Shown here: one piece after another, positions 23,569-34,923 of the stretch
Layout of the letters: every line of letters begins with the position of its first letter
Position numbering within the stretch: position 1 is the stretch's first letter
Source of the DNA: Xylogone sp. PMI_703
Lineage: Eukaryota > Ascomycota > Leotiomycetes
Assembly: GCA_021399445.1 (NCBI GenBank)
Contig: JAJTUQ010000003.1
Coordinates: forward strand, 6,820,001-6,884,000
Reading direction: 5' to 3'
Length of the DNA: 64,000 nt
Position numbers and translations under genes: made by a program
The notes under the pieces: generated by a model
The model's input: only the letters and a program-made list of their open reading frames with translations
What the model was told of the DNA's origin: nothing
The model's database searches: none

Positions 23569-23640
23569 GTGAGTAGATCCTGAACAATCCTGAGCGTATC
23601 CTGAGCAGATCCTGAGTAAATCTGAGCAGATCCTAGATAG
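23569..23640. repeat. Degenerate short tandem repeat (ATCCTGAGCAG-like)
   Basis: A unit of about 11-12 bp, consensus near GATCCTGAGCA, recurs five or six times with substitutions (agatcctgaac, aatcctgagcg, tatcctgagca, gatcctgagta, aatctgagca, gatcctagat). It lies at the edge of the AT-rich tract. Confidence 0.65.
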
Positions 23641-25663
23641 AGCCTGCTTAGCGGAGCCTAAACCGGCTGCTCACTACAGCACGGGTCCCATTTTGGTGCC
23701 GCATACACCGGTCGTATTTGGCGTTTTACACCTCTGATCGAGATTGTGAGGTACTTGTTGTGTTCTCCTAAAGTTTCATGGTAAAGTTAACTACGAATTA
23801 TTCGTTTATAACTGGATATGCTCGTGAGCCGCAGGGCTTCTCGAAATCTGAACTTCTTAGTTAACAATATCCGGATAAACTTATTGGTCTCGGTCCCTGC
23901 CGAGTATTTCTCCTTCAAGCAGGAGCAAAAGATGGCTAGCCAGGTTATGATGCATTTAACTATCCCGTACAAGTATTTACGAATGGGTGGTGCTCCGCTG
24001 TCATGCCACCGATACTTGAGTGACCTAACTACTGGACCGGCAAAACTATCGATCGCTCTGTGCGTCTCCCGGTCTTTCCAATCCCTTGTTTTTAAGTTGC
24101 AGGGTACGGAAGTACTGTCTATCGTTTTAACCATCCATGGAAAACAGTCAACCGAGAGACAGCAAGACTAATAGCTATTGAGCTTAGATTCGTGGAGCGT
24201 AGTTCGTCTTATTATTCCGTTTCAGCTGAGTGCCGCTGAAATCCACCAATTGCTTGCTTTCGTGTCTTTTAGCTAATTGGGCCGTTGCATTAACTTAGAG
24301 TCAGCAGGACATAGAAATTAAATTCCCCTAACCTGTTAACTTTATTAACGAATCGATGTGTGTTTAAACGGCAGAGTTTCAATAGCATCACATCCATGTT
24401 AAGTGTGACCCTATCACAGTTTGCGGGGATGTGTAGGTTTTCTCTCTAGAACATGCCAAAAAATTGTTAAGTACTTTGACTTTAAAAATCTGAAAATCTA
24501 TATATACTTTAATACTTCTTATAATCTTTTATAAATTATATTCCACAATCACTCTTAGACGCCCTAGACCCCTCCCACTAGAAAGTCGTGTTTGCATTGT
24601 TGCCTTCACGCATTATTTGCAAAGAGTTTCCTTTTATAACACAATAGACTTCTTTCACTACAACTCCACCACTTGAACTTTTTCTATTTCTTATATATAT
24701 ATACGCCGTATCTGGGCTCTAAAGCCCCATCACCATATGGGAAATCGTCCCCAGCATTATAGCTACTATGTCGTGCCAATTGCGGGCCAGGCACTACAGT
24801 CCCTCCAACTAATGTTAGCCATTATTGGCCTTTATGCCGAAGGCTTTACAATTAAATTTACATCGTGAATATAAGATGTGCGGGGTCGTTTCGGTCTGGC
24901 TCAAACATAGTTAATCACTTCAATTTGACATACACAGTATCAAATAGGTTAGTTGTTCGAAGAGCAAAGATCATAAATAAAATCCTGAACATAACTAACC
25001 TTATAGTATAGTATAACATCCCTCAACTATTGTTTCATAATTGACATGAGCGAAATGCCCATAATGGAACCTGTGCTAATACATAAGGCGCTAATATTTT
25101 AGGATTAAACCTCACCGATTTAAAACACTCAAAAAAGCCACTTCCGGAGCAACGGTCTCAACTTTGTATGAAATATTTATTTTCTATACCTGTCCAAATA
25201 GTGGTAACCAAATAAGAATGTTGTAACAGAATCGTTTCAACAGTTACAGCGTGGTATAACAAGCTTTAATAAGCAAATAGGCATCAAGTGCGTTTTATAA
25301 ACTTGCGTCGCCTTGACTTTGTACTTTTGACTTTTAAGCAATAATACTAGCACTTTTATGAGCATATTTGTGTACTCCTTGCGTTGTGATCATTTTCCCT
25401 TCAATCTTATTTCATCATCTTATACGGACTTACTAGTGATAAAATAACACAAGTAGAAGAGTGAACTCTTAACAAGTCATGATTGATATTAAGGTCGGTA
25501 CGTGAAGCCGTTATCCATGTTTCAGTTGCAAGAAGTTCTAATTTTATTAAACGAACCTGTATACTTACAGCGAGCATCAATAATGAGTCTTTTAGTATTA
25601 TTACCTCGGTTACAGCTATCGTTCAGGGGAAAATAAAAAAAGAGCTTTCGAGACTAGGCAAAG

Positions 25664-27209
25664 ATGGAATATATGAGAGATGATATCGATGAATTTAGAG
25701 GTAGCTTTTCGTTAGAAACTTGCCCTACTTATCATCCAACAGATGTGACCTATAATCAAACTATAGCTGAGCAGAATGAAAGTTCCTCCATACTTTACAG
25801 GAATCAAAACGGCACATTTTGTTACCAATTTACCTACTACAAGCAAACATGGTAACGTGGTCTCGAAACTGGAGGATTGTTTATCGGCGAATAGTTCAAC
25901 TTTGCCATCGATGGATTCTAGGCCTCCTATTGTTGCAGAATCTCCAGGTAAGTCCTTGGGCCTAGACTTACTTTCAATCTCGGATTCTTCACAGTCACCA
26001 CTATCGCTAGATAGCAACGAGTCAATATTATCCCTTCTGAAAACTCTACTTGATGGGCTGCTTTTTGGATTCCAAAATATAATTCAGTATCAGTTATCAT
26101 CTGGTAAGAACTCGGGTGATCCTTCACCTCAAAGAAGTTTATCTGAGTCTTCTACTACTAGAAACATTACAAGAAACCATTGCAAAAGCAAAGAAAGACA
26201 AGAGAGCGGAGACGGTGAGGATGATGAGGGAGTTAATATTCATACGCTTCCATGAAAGGGAATAAACTGTGGTCACAAAAAGGCTCTACAGAGATCTTTG
26301 CTTGTCCCTTTTTAAAACTCAGCCTAATCAAGCATGCTTGTTGCTGCGACCTTCAGCTGACTAGAACTCGAGATGTCAAACAGCATGTCTAGAGAATACA
26401 TACTCCTAAACACTACCGTCAGCATTGCTTAGATACAAAATTTTCAGATGCGTAGAGTCTTGAGAGACATATACGAGCTAGAATCTGTACACATGTTTGC
26501 AATTTATACGGGGTCTTCTAGACCAACGGCAACAGCTTAATAAGAGTAACATCTTAATAAAGAGGATCAGTGGTTCAAAATATGGGAAATCCTGTTTCCG
26601 AAATTCCAACAGCCAGTCTAAGCATACACAGAAGCTGGTCTATGCCTGCACATGCGTCGGTTTCGTGAATACCGTATGGCCTGTAGTCTAGCCATTTGAG
26701 CGAGACTACTCGCATCTGATCCGAATCTGTTAGACCAGGAAGTTACCACAGATCCACGTCAAATATACCTGGAAAAGGTAATTCGTCAAGCAAATGGCAT
26801 CATTTTTGAGGAATATTTGCGCGCCAATGCCCCCTCAAATTCATCCGACGAGAGAGAAACACTGTCTACTGGGCTGCATTATAATGACTTGCAATCCCTA
26901 CAACCTATGACTCCTGGAAACTCGAATACATACAGTGACATAGCAGTAGAAAGTCGTATGTCTTTCGGATAAATGAGGTCTCTAACATATGAGTCTCCCA
27001 ATATAATAGACTCAAGTGGCTGAGACAGTTCTACCACGCAATATGGTGTAGAAGGCCACTACCACCTAGACCTACTCGATATTTCTGGAAGCGACACTCC
27101 CCAAGATGCATTACACGACGCTGTACTTAATACCTTTGGGCAAAGTTAGGGTTCTAATTGTGACGTCAATTTAGACTTTTTCCAACTAGACCAACAACTT
27201 TCACGCTGA
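25664..27209 (+). pseudogene. C2H2-type zinc-finger protein pseudogene
   Basis: Several frames together spell one fungal protein family. The N-terminal Ser-rich part contains SLLKTLLDGLLFGF and an acidic ESGDGEDDEG. Then FACPFLK, LTRTRDVKQHV, a TAG, RIHTPKHYRQHC and SLERHIRARIC form the C2H2-like region (about 26294-26490). EDQWFKIWEILFPKFQQPV, a TAA, AYTEAGLCLHM and LEKVIRQANGIIFEEYL follow. The tail reads to a stop at 27207-27209, interrupted by a TAG after LNTFGQS. There are at least four in-frame stops plus frame changes between 26255 and 26294 and near 26500. Several stops could be C-to-T products of CAG. Intact relatives are presumed nuclear proteins of unknown role. Confidence 0.75.
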
Positions 27210-29321
27210 AAACGACATAGTAAAGGGCTAGCTAGCTAGAATGTAGTATATTTGACACATATAGGTCAGTCGACGCGATAGGGCTATGAAGCTTGTGGAA
27301 TATTTCAATCCTTTAAGAATAATGTGATGAGAAGAATTGTTTGGTTATAAACCCAAATTTACTAGGATCAATTCAAGTAAACGTTTATTAAAGCTCCTAG
27401 TCCCGGTATCAAATGATGTACACCTCCGAAAAGCAAAAAGAAAAAGAAAAAGAGCTACCAGAACTGGTCATTTAAACCATAGCGCCTATATATAAGATTA
27501 CAGTATGATACCCTAGGTATCCACTCCGAAAAATAATGTGAAAACCCAATAAACCTGTACTGAGCAAATATATGCAATCGCATCGCATAGACGGATCTGG
27601 TACTGCCTTTAAAACTAGAAGAGTAGGGATGCTGTATGTAATAATAATAAGTTGCTGTCTATCAAGCAATAGCACGGGGGATCCCATACATCCGAAATGA
27701 TAATAGTCTACTCCGTGATTCTTCCTTCCTCATATGAATGCAAAATATAATCCGCACTATTTCTTTTCAAGTCCTCCTCTGTTGAATCTACAGATATAGC
27801 ATCCCATGGATGGCATACCGGTTAAGGGGCGAAGTTCGAGCTCTCTCGATGAGATATGAGAAAACTAAGTCGGCTATCGACAAAGTTCCCGTGGATAATG
27901 TCGCTGAATTATGGCAAGTTAAATTCTCTAAGTTTGATTAAATGATAGGTCGACTTTTAGTCAACTTGATAGTCTTTTGATCTATAACATTCTAGTTCGT
28001 GCCTAATATGAATCTATGTCAGCAATATTCAGTTATAGTAATAAATAGAAAGTGAACTGCTAATAGATTATACCTCAATGCCATTATTGACACTCGTTCT
28101 TATCAATTTTATTTTATTTTATTTCCATTTAGGAAGATCCGTCGGTACTATCATATCTCATATGTCCACTACTAGTCGCATTATTGGGAAATTTCGCCAA
28201 ATGTTCAACAATCAACGCTAATGCTTCAGGTGTAAGCATCTTATTTCCAAGATCTGATCAACAGAAGACTGTTGACCATGGCTCCTTAGAGGGTGACTGC
28301 AGTATCCAATCCTGTAGTGGAGTTGGACCTTCTACAATTTTTGAGAGTTGTTCCCGTGTGAAAGGGGAAGAAGCTATCTTTGGTGCGCTGAATGGTAACA
28401 TATGTATTAGCTAGACACCTTACTTGTTTAGATGGGGGATAATAAAAACCTAGAACTCGCAAAGTAACCACGATGGGCCTGCGATTTAGGATTAAATCTC
28501 ACCATGACGTTCCCAGTGTCAAAGGAGATTACTACATATCCTTGGCGCTATAAATATACAATGTGCTATAGGATTCTATCGGTACAACATAGCGTCTGTA
28601 GGTCAAAAATAAACACAATCTCGACCTCATTTTGCTTGATGATTAGAGTAAGTATAAATACTAGAAGATACAAGTATCCGGAATACCTAGCCTCATTTGT
28701 GAATGAATTTATGGGCGTCATTAGGATAGCAAATATTTAGGCCACTGATCGAAAGATTCACGTGCTTGTCACCATTTCCGAGTACGTCCCTTGAGCCCAC
28801 CAAAAAAATTAACCGTACTCGGAGATACCTGAAAAACAGCATACCAAATTCGGAAAAGGACGCAGTATGAGTGTCGTACAAGGGCGAAAGTTCCCCCAAA
28901 TCTTGTGGATGCACAACTATCCGGCCCGCGTGTTTGGATCACATGCCACCGGTAACATCTAACCAAAGAGAGAGGGAAACCTAATTTTCTGCATTCACTC
29001 GATCGATTACTAGGGGGGCTTTTCTACAAATAAATTACGTTTATTAGATATAACTGTGCTTGTAATACGCTGGATATGATAGTTTTCGGAGATCAGAAAA
29101 TGACATTGATGTTAATGTGCATTACAGATGCTATTTCTCAGGTCTTATGCTTTCAGAGTCAAAGATAATTGGACCTACACTCGATATCATTACGACATGA
29201 CACCTTACTACTGACCAAGTTTGATATCTTAAGAAGAACGATTGATTTTTATTATATTTTATTAGACAGAGCGACACAGCTTATAGTGAAAAGAATAAGC
29301 TAGATTTTTATCATAATTAAC
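27210..29321. other. AT-rich intergenic region
   Basis: About 2.1 kb with only short frames, for example 28184-28414 and 28504-28740, none recognisable. A purine-rich AAAAAG run lies at about 27430-27453. I see no repeat or gene that I can support. Confidence 0.55.
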
Positions 29322-30111
29322 CTATTGTGATTGCCATGTTTGGACCCAAAAGTCCACTGTATCTTCCATCCCAGCACGCTCGTCTGTAACAATTTCCTTG
29401 ATTATAGTCTCAAACCCGAGATGCTCGTATAGTTTTGCTCCCATAGCGGCCGCTATTACCCCGATAGGCACTGAATCTTCCTTCGCAATGTTCATGCCAT
29501 ACTGGCAAAGCTTTGTTCCGTATCCATGGCGAAAAAAAGTCGGATCAACGGCCATGTTGTCGAGCTCCATGTGATGTTTGAGATATCTGCTAAAAAGTTA
29601 AAATCGAGTAGCATTCTACAATGGATTTGGGACAGAACTCCTACTTGTTCACGGCAGCTTCTGTCGCATTGAATAGAAGAGCACTACGTACAGGGTCAAT
29701 GCTTCTATCAATAGGATCTGCATGGTAAGTTAGCCTATGATGGAGAATGCAACGGAGTGATGCAAGCGCACCAGGCACGCTGAACGTTTTGGATTCCTTG
29801 GTTCGGGATGACCCCGGAGGATAATTCCAAATGGTAAATCCAACCACTTTCTCCTGAGCTGGCCCTATAGGTTGTTGGAGGGACGGTTCTGATGGTAAAC
29901 CAGGCGTGTCGGGCACTTCGATGACAATGAACAATTTTTTGCCATCCACAAGAGCCAGCTCTTGCTCGTGCCGGTACGAATTCTCAACATCGTCTGGGTA
30001 TTGCGCTGCATGTGGTCGATAGAATGCATTCCATGGCGAAAGACTAAAGCCCCGATATGCGATACGGGCAGTCGCAGTGAGGTCTAAAGCTGAGGCGATC
30101 CGGACGGCCAT
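29322..30111 (-). CDS. GNAT-family N-acetyltransferase, 243 aa
   Basis: Exons are 30111-29645 and 29586-29322. The 58-bp intron joins AAVNK-YLKHHMELDNMAVDP. The start is MAVRIASALDL; the upstream in-frame codons to 30180 start without need. The N-terminal half matches the fungal GNAT pattern (DLTATARIAYRGF, FIVIEVPD, KVVGFTIWNYP). The C-terminal half holds the acetyl-CoA-binding strand and helix, LDNMAVDPTFFRHGYGTKL, then AAAMGAKLYEHLGFETI. The usual Q/R-x-x-G-x-G signature reads F-R-H-G-Y-G here, with Phe in the first position. The substrate is unknown. It lies next to a small membrane protein gene on the other strand and a HET remnant. Confidence 0.85.
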
Positions 30112-30680
30112 GTTGGTGATGAGTATACCACCCACAATCAAGCTCGGAGCATGGAATAGAAAGAATGACCATATATCCAAACACCATTGTTTTTTCTTTT
30201 CTTTTTCGTTTTCTTTTTGCCTTGCCTTAAATCTCGCAATGGATAGGCTAGCTTCACCCTGGGCGTAAAGCCATGCCTACCTGAACGTAATAAGGCTGCG
30301 TCTTTGCCTTTTTCTGCCTCGTCTACCGTGCTCCGGGTTGTTGGCCAGGACATTGCGGCGCTATTCCTGATCTGGTTCACCGGTTGAGGAGTCCTGGAGC
30401 CTTTTCCCCATAGCTTAGCTGGTAGTAGATAGAGCAATGCATACAGGACACCTTCTCTCTGCCTAAGCATTAAGAGTTGAGATCACCTTCACAGTCGTGA
30501 CTACTGCTAGGATAATCGACGTCAGAATTTGCGGAGAGTGATATATCCATGAATCACTCTCTAGGCAACTATAATCATAGTCACAACTACGACGGAGAAA
30601 ACATTTTGGTATTTCTCCTATATTTATATTATCCAGTACATCAATATTACACAAAGCAAATCTAACAGATCGTTGTAGTC
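30112..30680. other. Divergent intergenic region
   Basis: This is the promoter space between the GNAT gene and the small membrane protein gene. It includes a T-rich polypyrimidine run at about 30188-30218. No gene is seen. Confidence 0.5.
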
Positions 30681-30967
30681 ATGTCGCTCAAGACAACCCC
30701 TACTAAACCTGTTACCTCTGGCGATTTCCCGCCGCCTGAAGCCACCGATGAACGAACATCGGTGAGTGAGTTCACAAATCACTGGCTTGTTTAGATCTAT
30801 CTAACGATTCATAGAATGAGACACTGAAAGAGTTACATGAGAAGACGGTTCTGCTGCGTTTGATCACCCAGCAGCTCGCCTTGGTTATGGCTTATGCTGT
30901 GATTATTTACCTGTTGTTGAAGGTGGTCTGGCATCTTGTCTATAATAACTATCGAACACTCCTATAA
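30681..30967 (+). CDS. Small single-pass membrane protein, 77 aa
   Basis: Exons are 30681-30761 (MSLKTTPTKPVTSGDF...DERTS) and 30815-30967. The 53-bp intron has a CTAAC branch point and ends in ATTCATAG, in phase 0. The second exon reads NETLKELHEKTVLLRLITQQ, then a hydrophobic segment of about 20 residues (LALVMAYAVIIYLLLKVVW) and a short basic-aromatic tail, HLVYNNYRTLL. The hydrophilic N-terminus and lack of a signal peptide suggest a tail-anchored or small ER/mitochondrial membrane protein. I do not recognise the family. Clean splice sites and clear topology support a real gene too small for usual cut-offs. Confidence 0.65.
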
Positions 30968-31304
30968 TGCGTAGCAGGATGTAGGTTAGCCTGATAAATG
31001 GGAGTGATTATGAGATAATGAAAAGAGATTAACATTGATGGGGGCGAGGGGAGATAGATAACTAATTCCAGTTAGCTCATGATTTGACGAGTTCCATCAG
31101 CGATCCTACCTTTCAAACGTAGAGGCAGCAGAAAACGGTTGTTCGATAAAGAGCATTTGTGTGATAAATAAGAAGCCTATGAATAGTTTTTCATTTGAAA
31201 AACATACAATTACGCACTTTATGATGTTAATTTGGAGGATAGCTCCATCTCTTGCAATTTCAGTGTCAGGTGCCAGGGTCGCAGGTGGCTAGAATAAGCA
31301 TCAC

Positions 31305-32697
31305 GTGACTCACCGCGCGAGCGAAGCGAGTGCAGGCGAGCTACAAGCGAGCGGTTCGAATTTCGCAAAAGATATACGGATCATCTGTAGTCATAAAATT
31401 GTGAGATGGCAAAACAAGTGGCATACCGTTGAAACAGGCTTCAAAGACAATATCAAACAAGAGATAGATGGACTGAGGTCTCGAACACTAGTAGATCTCT
31501 TAGGTCTCTGGCGCCAGCTCCGCCATTATCACTGTACCGACCCGAGGGACAGACTATTTGCAATTATGGGTATGGCAAAAGATATCGGACACACGTGCAA
31601 GAGATATTTGGTAGAATTGCAAGACAGATTATTTTGAAGCATTGTACGCTAGATTTGTTGAATTACTGTCGAAGCGAGCAATTGATCAAATTTGCGTCTT
31701 TGTCGAGGACAGACACGGAGTTTCTTGAGGCACTCCCAGCTGCTTTAAGACATAGGTGGATAGATCCTGAGAGATGTTCATGGATTCCAAACTTTGTAAA
31801 TCAACAAATACTTGAGAACGATCGTCTACCGGGGGTTCCGTGGCACTCGAATCCTGATACTGGGAAAGACGTTGGACAGATCCTATTTTAGAAATCTCTC
31901 ATTCAAACCACAAATTAAGCTCGTATTGCCCTCAATGGGCTTTCACGGGAGGTTGTTTGGAAAATCTAAGAGCAAACCCTAACTCCTCAGAACTCCGGCT
32001 CAATGGTATCATAATTGACAGAGTCGGGTCAATTCGGAGATCTAGCCAGCCTTTCCCAAAGTGTATGTCAACGGTTGATTTCTATGGGCTATTCCATTTC
32101 AAATCCATTCAGCCTTTCCCTGAAAATACATCAGCGACTGACTTTTATGCACAAATATATAAAGAGCTCGCTATCTCTAAGCCAAAGGGCTGGAAATACT
32201 TCAGTGGAGATAGCCTTCATAAGGCTTATTGGCGCACCATATTCTGTGATAGCATTGGTCACTCAAGGATTATTTCACGGCAAAGCAGATATGAGTGGAG
32301 GGAGTACGTTCGGAAAGTAGAAAGGAAACTGATGAATATCGTTCCAAAGACCTTAATATCAGTCTCATCGAGAGCGGCAAAAGAGAGCTACGACAGACGG
32401 ATGGGGCGTTCATTTCACGAACTTGAATCAAATCTCCCGTGTAACAGCTCATATAATTTTTGCACTACGGCCCAGGATTATTTTGCAATTGTCCCATGTG
32501 AAGCGTTGTCTGGAGACCTAGTCTGCGCGCTGGCGGGCGGACACGTTCCGTATATTCTTCGCCGTGTCGCTCAGAATCATGAAGAAGACTCGGTGGTTCT
32601 TATAGGGCCTGCATATGTTCATGGATTTATGGACGGGAGAATTCTTGAGCTACGGGACAAGGAACGGTTTCAACAAGAGCTGTTTACCTTAATTTGA
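31305..32697 (+). pseudogene. HET-domain (heterokaryon incompatibility) gene remnant
   Basis: Three frames carry consecutive parts of a HET-type protein. 31305-31590 includes the diagnostic TDPRDRLFAIMGMA. 31598-31890 gives EIFGRIARQIILKHCTLDLL, WIDPERCSWIPNF and WHSNP. 31860-32697 gives CPQWAFTGG...RLNGIIIDRVG and the C-terminal core FCTTAQDYFAIVPCEALSGDLVCALAGG...YVHGFMDGRIL. The N-terminal HET core is absent: upstream of 31305 there is no coding continuity. Frameshifts lie near 31590 and 31860. Intact HET proteins trigger cell death on non-self fusion. This copy is a 5'-truncated, frameshifted relic. Confidence 0.8.
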
Positions 32698-33822
32698 AGG
32701 ATTACACAAACTAAATTCGTAAGAACCTTAGTCAACGCTTCACTCATTCTGTTGCATGTTTGATGGTACGTGGTTTGAGAGAAAATAAAATAACTAGACT
32801 GCTCTATTTACTCCCCTGCTTTAATTAACTGAGTTATATTATCTCAATAATTAATAACTGAAAGTTTAGTTTTTAGAATATTTCAAGTAAACAAGATCTC
32901 GTACGACGAAAGGATTATAAAATGTGCACAATTAAATAGCTCTCATTTGTTATATTAAGGATTCCAACAGCCAAACTTATAGCGAAAGCTAATCTTAATA
33001 ATCTTTATATTGTAAGATATCAACCCTTCAATGGCCTTATCAATATGTTACTGCGGCGTCTAGAGAACTAGATTTGACGGATTAAAAAGGGAGAGAGGAG
33101 TGGAGTAAAGACTGTAGCGCATATTTATCCCAAGTGTTCCTTAGGAAGAAATGAGGGAGAATATAAATGCCATGACTAGGGAAAAGAATGGGGGTAATTT
33201 TAGGTTCCTGAAATTTAGATCCTGGATACAAGGACGGAAGACAGCAATGTGTGTATGCAGGTGGTGAAATTCAGCTGCCATTTCACTGAATTTACTTCGG
33301 TGGCAATAATAGCAACCCCATTTGCCTCTTATCATTTCGCGAAGTTTTTGTTATATTGGAATTCGGTCTGATATGTGAAATCTAGTATAATCAATCAATC
33401 ATAGTGACAAAAATAGTTGTAATATGCACTACCTAAGCTTATTAGTTTTCCCCGCCCATACCTAGTAGCAAAGGTCCGAAGCAAACAAGGTAGATTTGTG
33501 GGCTGTCGCTTTAGCGTCATCTATTCGTCATGTCGCTATAATACCATGGGCTGGTGTCCGCCGTTCAATAAAAACTTTTTCCAAGATTCAAATGGGATCA
33601 GTTTGGTCCAAAACCTAATTGGTGAACAGTTGTTCTGATCTGGCCCTCCATGGTCTAATTTCTATTATGATAAGACATTGAGGTAGCGTATTTTATGGCA
33701 GCTCCCTCTTATATAACTGAGGTCAAACCATTCAGGAGTAACGAAGTATCAGTTAGGAAATCATAATTTTTCTATGAACTCCAGCTCGACTGTCGAAGAC
33801 ATCAAATTCAGAGACTAGCCAA
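32698..33822. other. AT-rich intergenic region
   Basis: There is no supported gene between the HET remnant and the Gag-like ORF. A 64-codon minus-strand frame at 33141-33335 is the longest and has no domain content. I looked for long direct repeats (LTRs) flanking the Gag-like ORF and saw none by eye. Confidence 0.5.
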
Positions 33823-34923
33823 GTGCAGGAGTCAAACACACCAAGTATGAATATGGATGATAACAAAACCTACGATTGGAATTCTTACTGTGCTGATGCA
33901 ATCTTTGTCGAGACTATATGGAAGCAAAACTATTATGGGCGTCCTAATGAATTCAAGCACCTTATCAGGGATGGAGATATCACAGCAGCCAATCTACTAA
34001 GTGCTGAGGTTAGTACGGGGAAGAAATTGCGCTTGTTGGCTCGAGTTGGACATTCAGTATATGCGGATGCGGATTCCTCTACTGATGAGGTTCAAAATTT
34101 TGCCAGGCTGTTAGAGAGATTCAGAGCCGGGTGTTTTGAATCAAGCAGATCTCCTTCCACTTTACAAAAAAGCATAGAAAGTGAAGAACCCCCGTCATGC
34201 CGCTGTCATAGGCCAAGTTCCACCGTCGGTTATGAGAGTCATCGCCCGACTCCGGAAGAATCAGATATTTGGGATAGCTGGTCTCCTGAAAATGATGGCG
34301 ATGATTATGATCACGAGGAGAATGACTGCAGCGACGGCGATGATATAGATGATGGGTATTCAACTGAGAAAGCCGACACGGAGATAACTGAGTCCAGGGC
34401 TATTGAGGCAGAAAACTTGAAATACGACGGCACAACATCAGTTACTTCCTACATCAGCCGTCTTCAATTCCTCTCCCGGAGATTTGGTGAAGAGAATGTT
34501 CTTGGAAAGCTCGATACGGCCATGGAGGGAGTTGCGCAGGCTTGGTTTGATAGCTTGTCTCTACAAGATAAACTGGATATGAGTGAATCCCTGAACGACT
34601 GGATCGCGAGATTAAAGACACGTTTTACGCCTGATATCACCAGCTTATTGTTGGAGGCAGACGAGATTAAGCATTCTTTTGGTGGAATGTCGGATGTTCG
34701 CAGCTTCATAGATAAGAAAGAGTCAATGTATCGTGAAGTTGGAGAGAGCAATGAGGACGTTATGGTACGAAGAATTTTTCTCAGCTTGGACCCGAGTTTG
34801 TCTCAAAGCATTACCCTGAAATCCCGCGATAATACCATGGAGGAGTTTAAAAAGTCCGTGTATGCTGCGGAAGCCACGGCTCGAGTCCGGCATAGTAGAT
34901 CGAGTGGATATGGGGGATGGTAG
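33823..34923 (+). CDS. Stand-alone retrotransposon Gag-like protein, 366 aa
   Basis: One uninterrupted exon; a second in-frame ATG at 33841 is also possible. Residues about 1-100 are unrecognised (DWNSYCADAIFVETIWKQNYYG...). Residues about 130-190 are Cys/Ser- then Asp/Glu-rich. From about 200 the sequence follows the Ty3/Gypsy Gag fold: LKYDGTTSVTSYISRLQFL, EGVAQAWFDSL, MSESLNDWIARLKTRF, EADEIKHSFGG, VRSFIDKKESMYREVG, VRRIFLSLDPSL, MEEFKKSVYAAEATAR. It ends at residue 366 without a zinc knuckle, and no protease, reverse transcriptase or integrase follows. It is either a truncated element or a captured Gag gene. Its intact frame amid broken neighbours favours the latter, as inference. Confidence 0.75.
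   Translation: MQESNTPSMNMDDNKTYDWNSYCADAIFVETIWKQNYYGRPNEFKHLIRDGDITAANLLSAEVSTGKKLRLLARVGHSVYADADSSTDEVQNFARLLERFRAGCFESSRSPSTLQKSIESEEPPSCRCHRPSSTVGYESHRPTPEESDIWDSWSPENDGDDYDHEENDCSDGDDIDDGYSTEKADTEITESRAIEAENLKYDGTTSVTSYISRLQFLSRRFGEENVLGKLDTAMEGVAQAWFDSLSLQDKLDMSESLNDWIARLKTRFTPDITSLLLEADEIKHSFGGMSDVRSFIDKKESMYREVGESNEDVMVRRIFLSLDPSLSQSITLKSRDNTMEEFKKSVYAAEATARVRHSRSSGYGGW

Larger units (their letters stand above)
22308..25663. other. AT-rich gene-free tract
   Basis: About 3.3 kb without a supportable gene. Stretches at 22950-23500 and 24440-25450 are visibly very AT-rich. Overlapping frames at 23787-24171 on both strands have no recognisable content. The tract contains an inverted repeat and a small tandem repeat, listed separately. 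It looks like decayed, possibly RIP-mutated repeat DNA. Confidence 0.6.

Noticed and set aside
23787..24171. Overlapping 115- and 117-codon frames on opposite strands
   Set aside because: Neither contains a recognisable domain, and both lie in decayed AT-rich DNA. Chance frames or repeat remnants are more likely.
31355..31366. tRNA B-box-like GGTTCGAATTTC
   Set aside because: No A-box, no acceptor-stem pairing and no cloverleaf could be drawn around it.
33823..34923. Complete Ty3/Gypsy retrotransposon
   Set aside because: No pol domains follow within 1.4 kb and no flanking long terminal repeats were visible.
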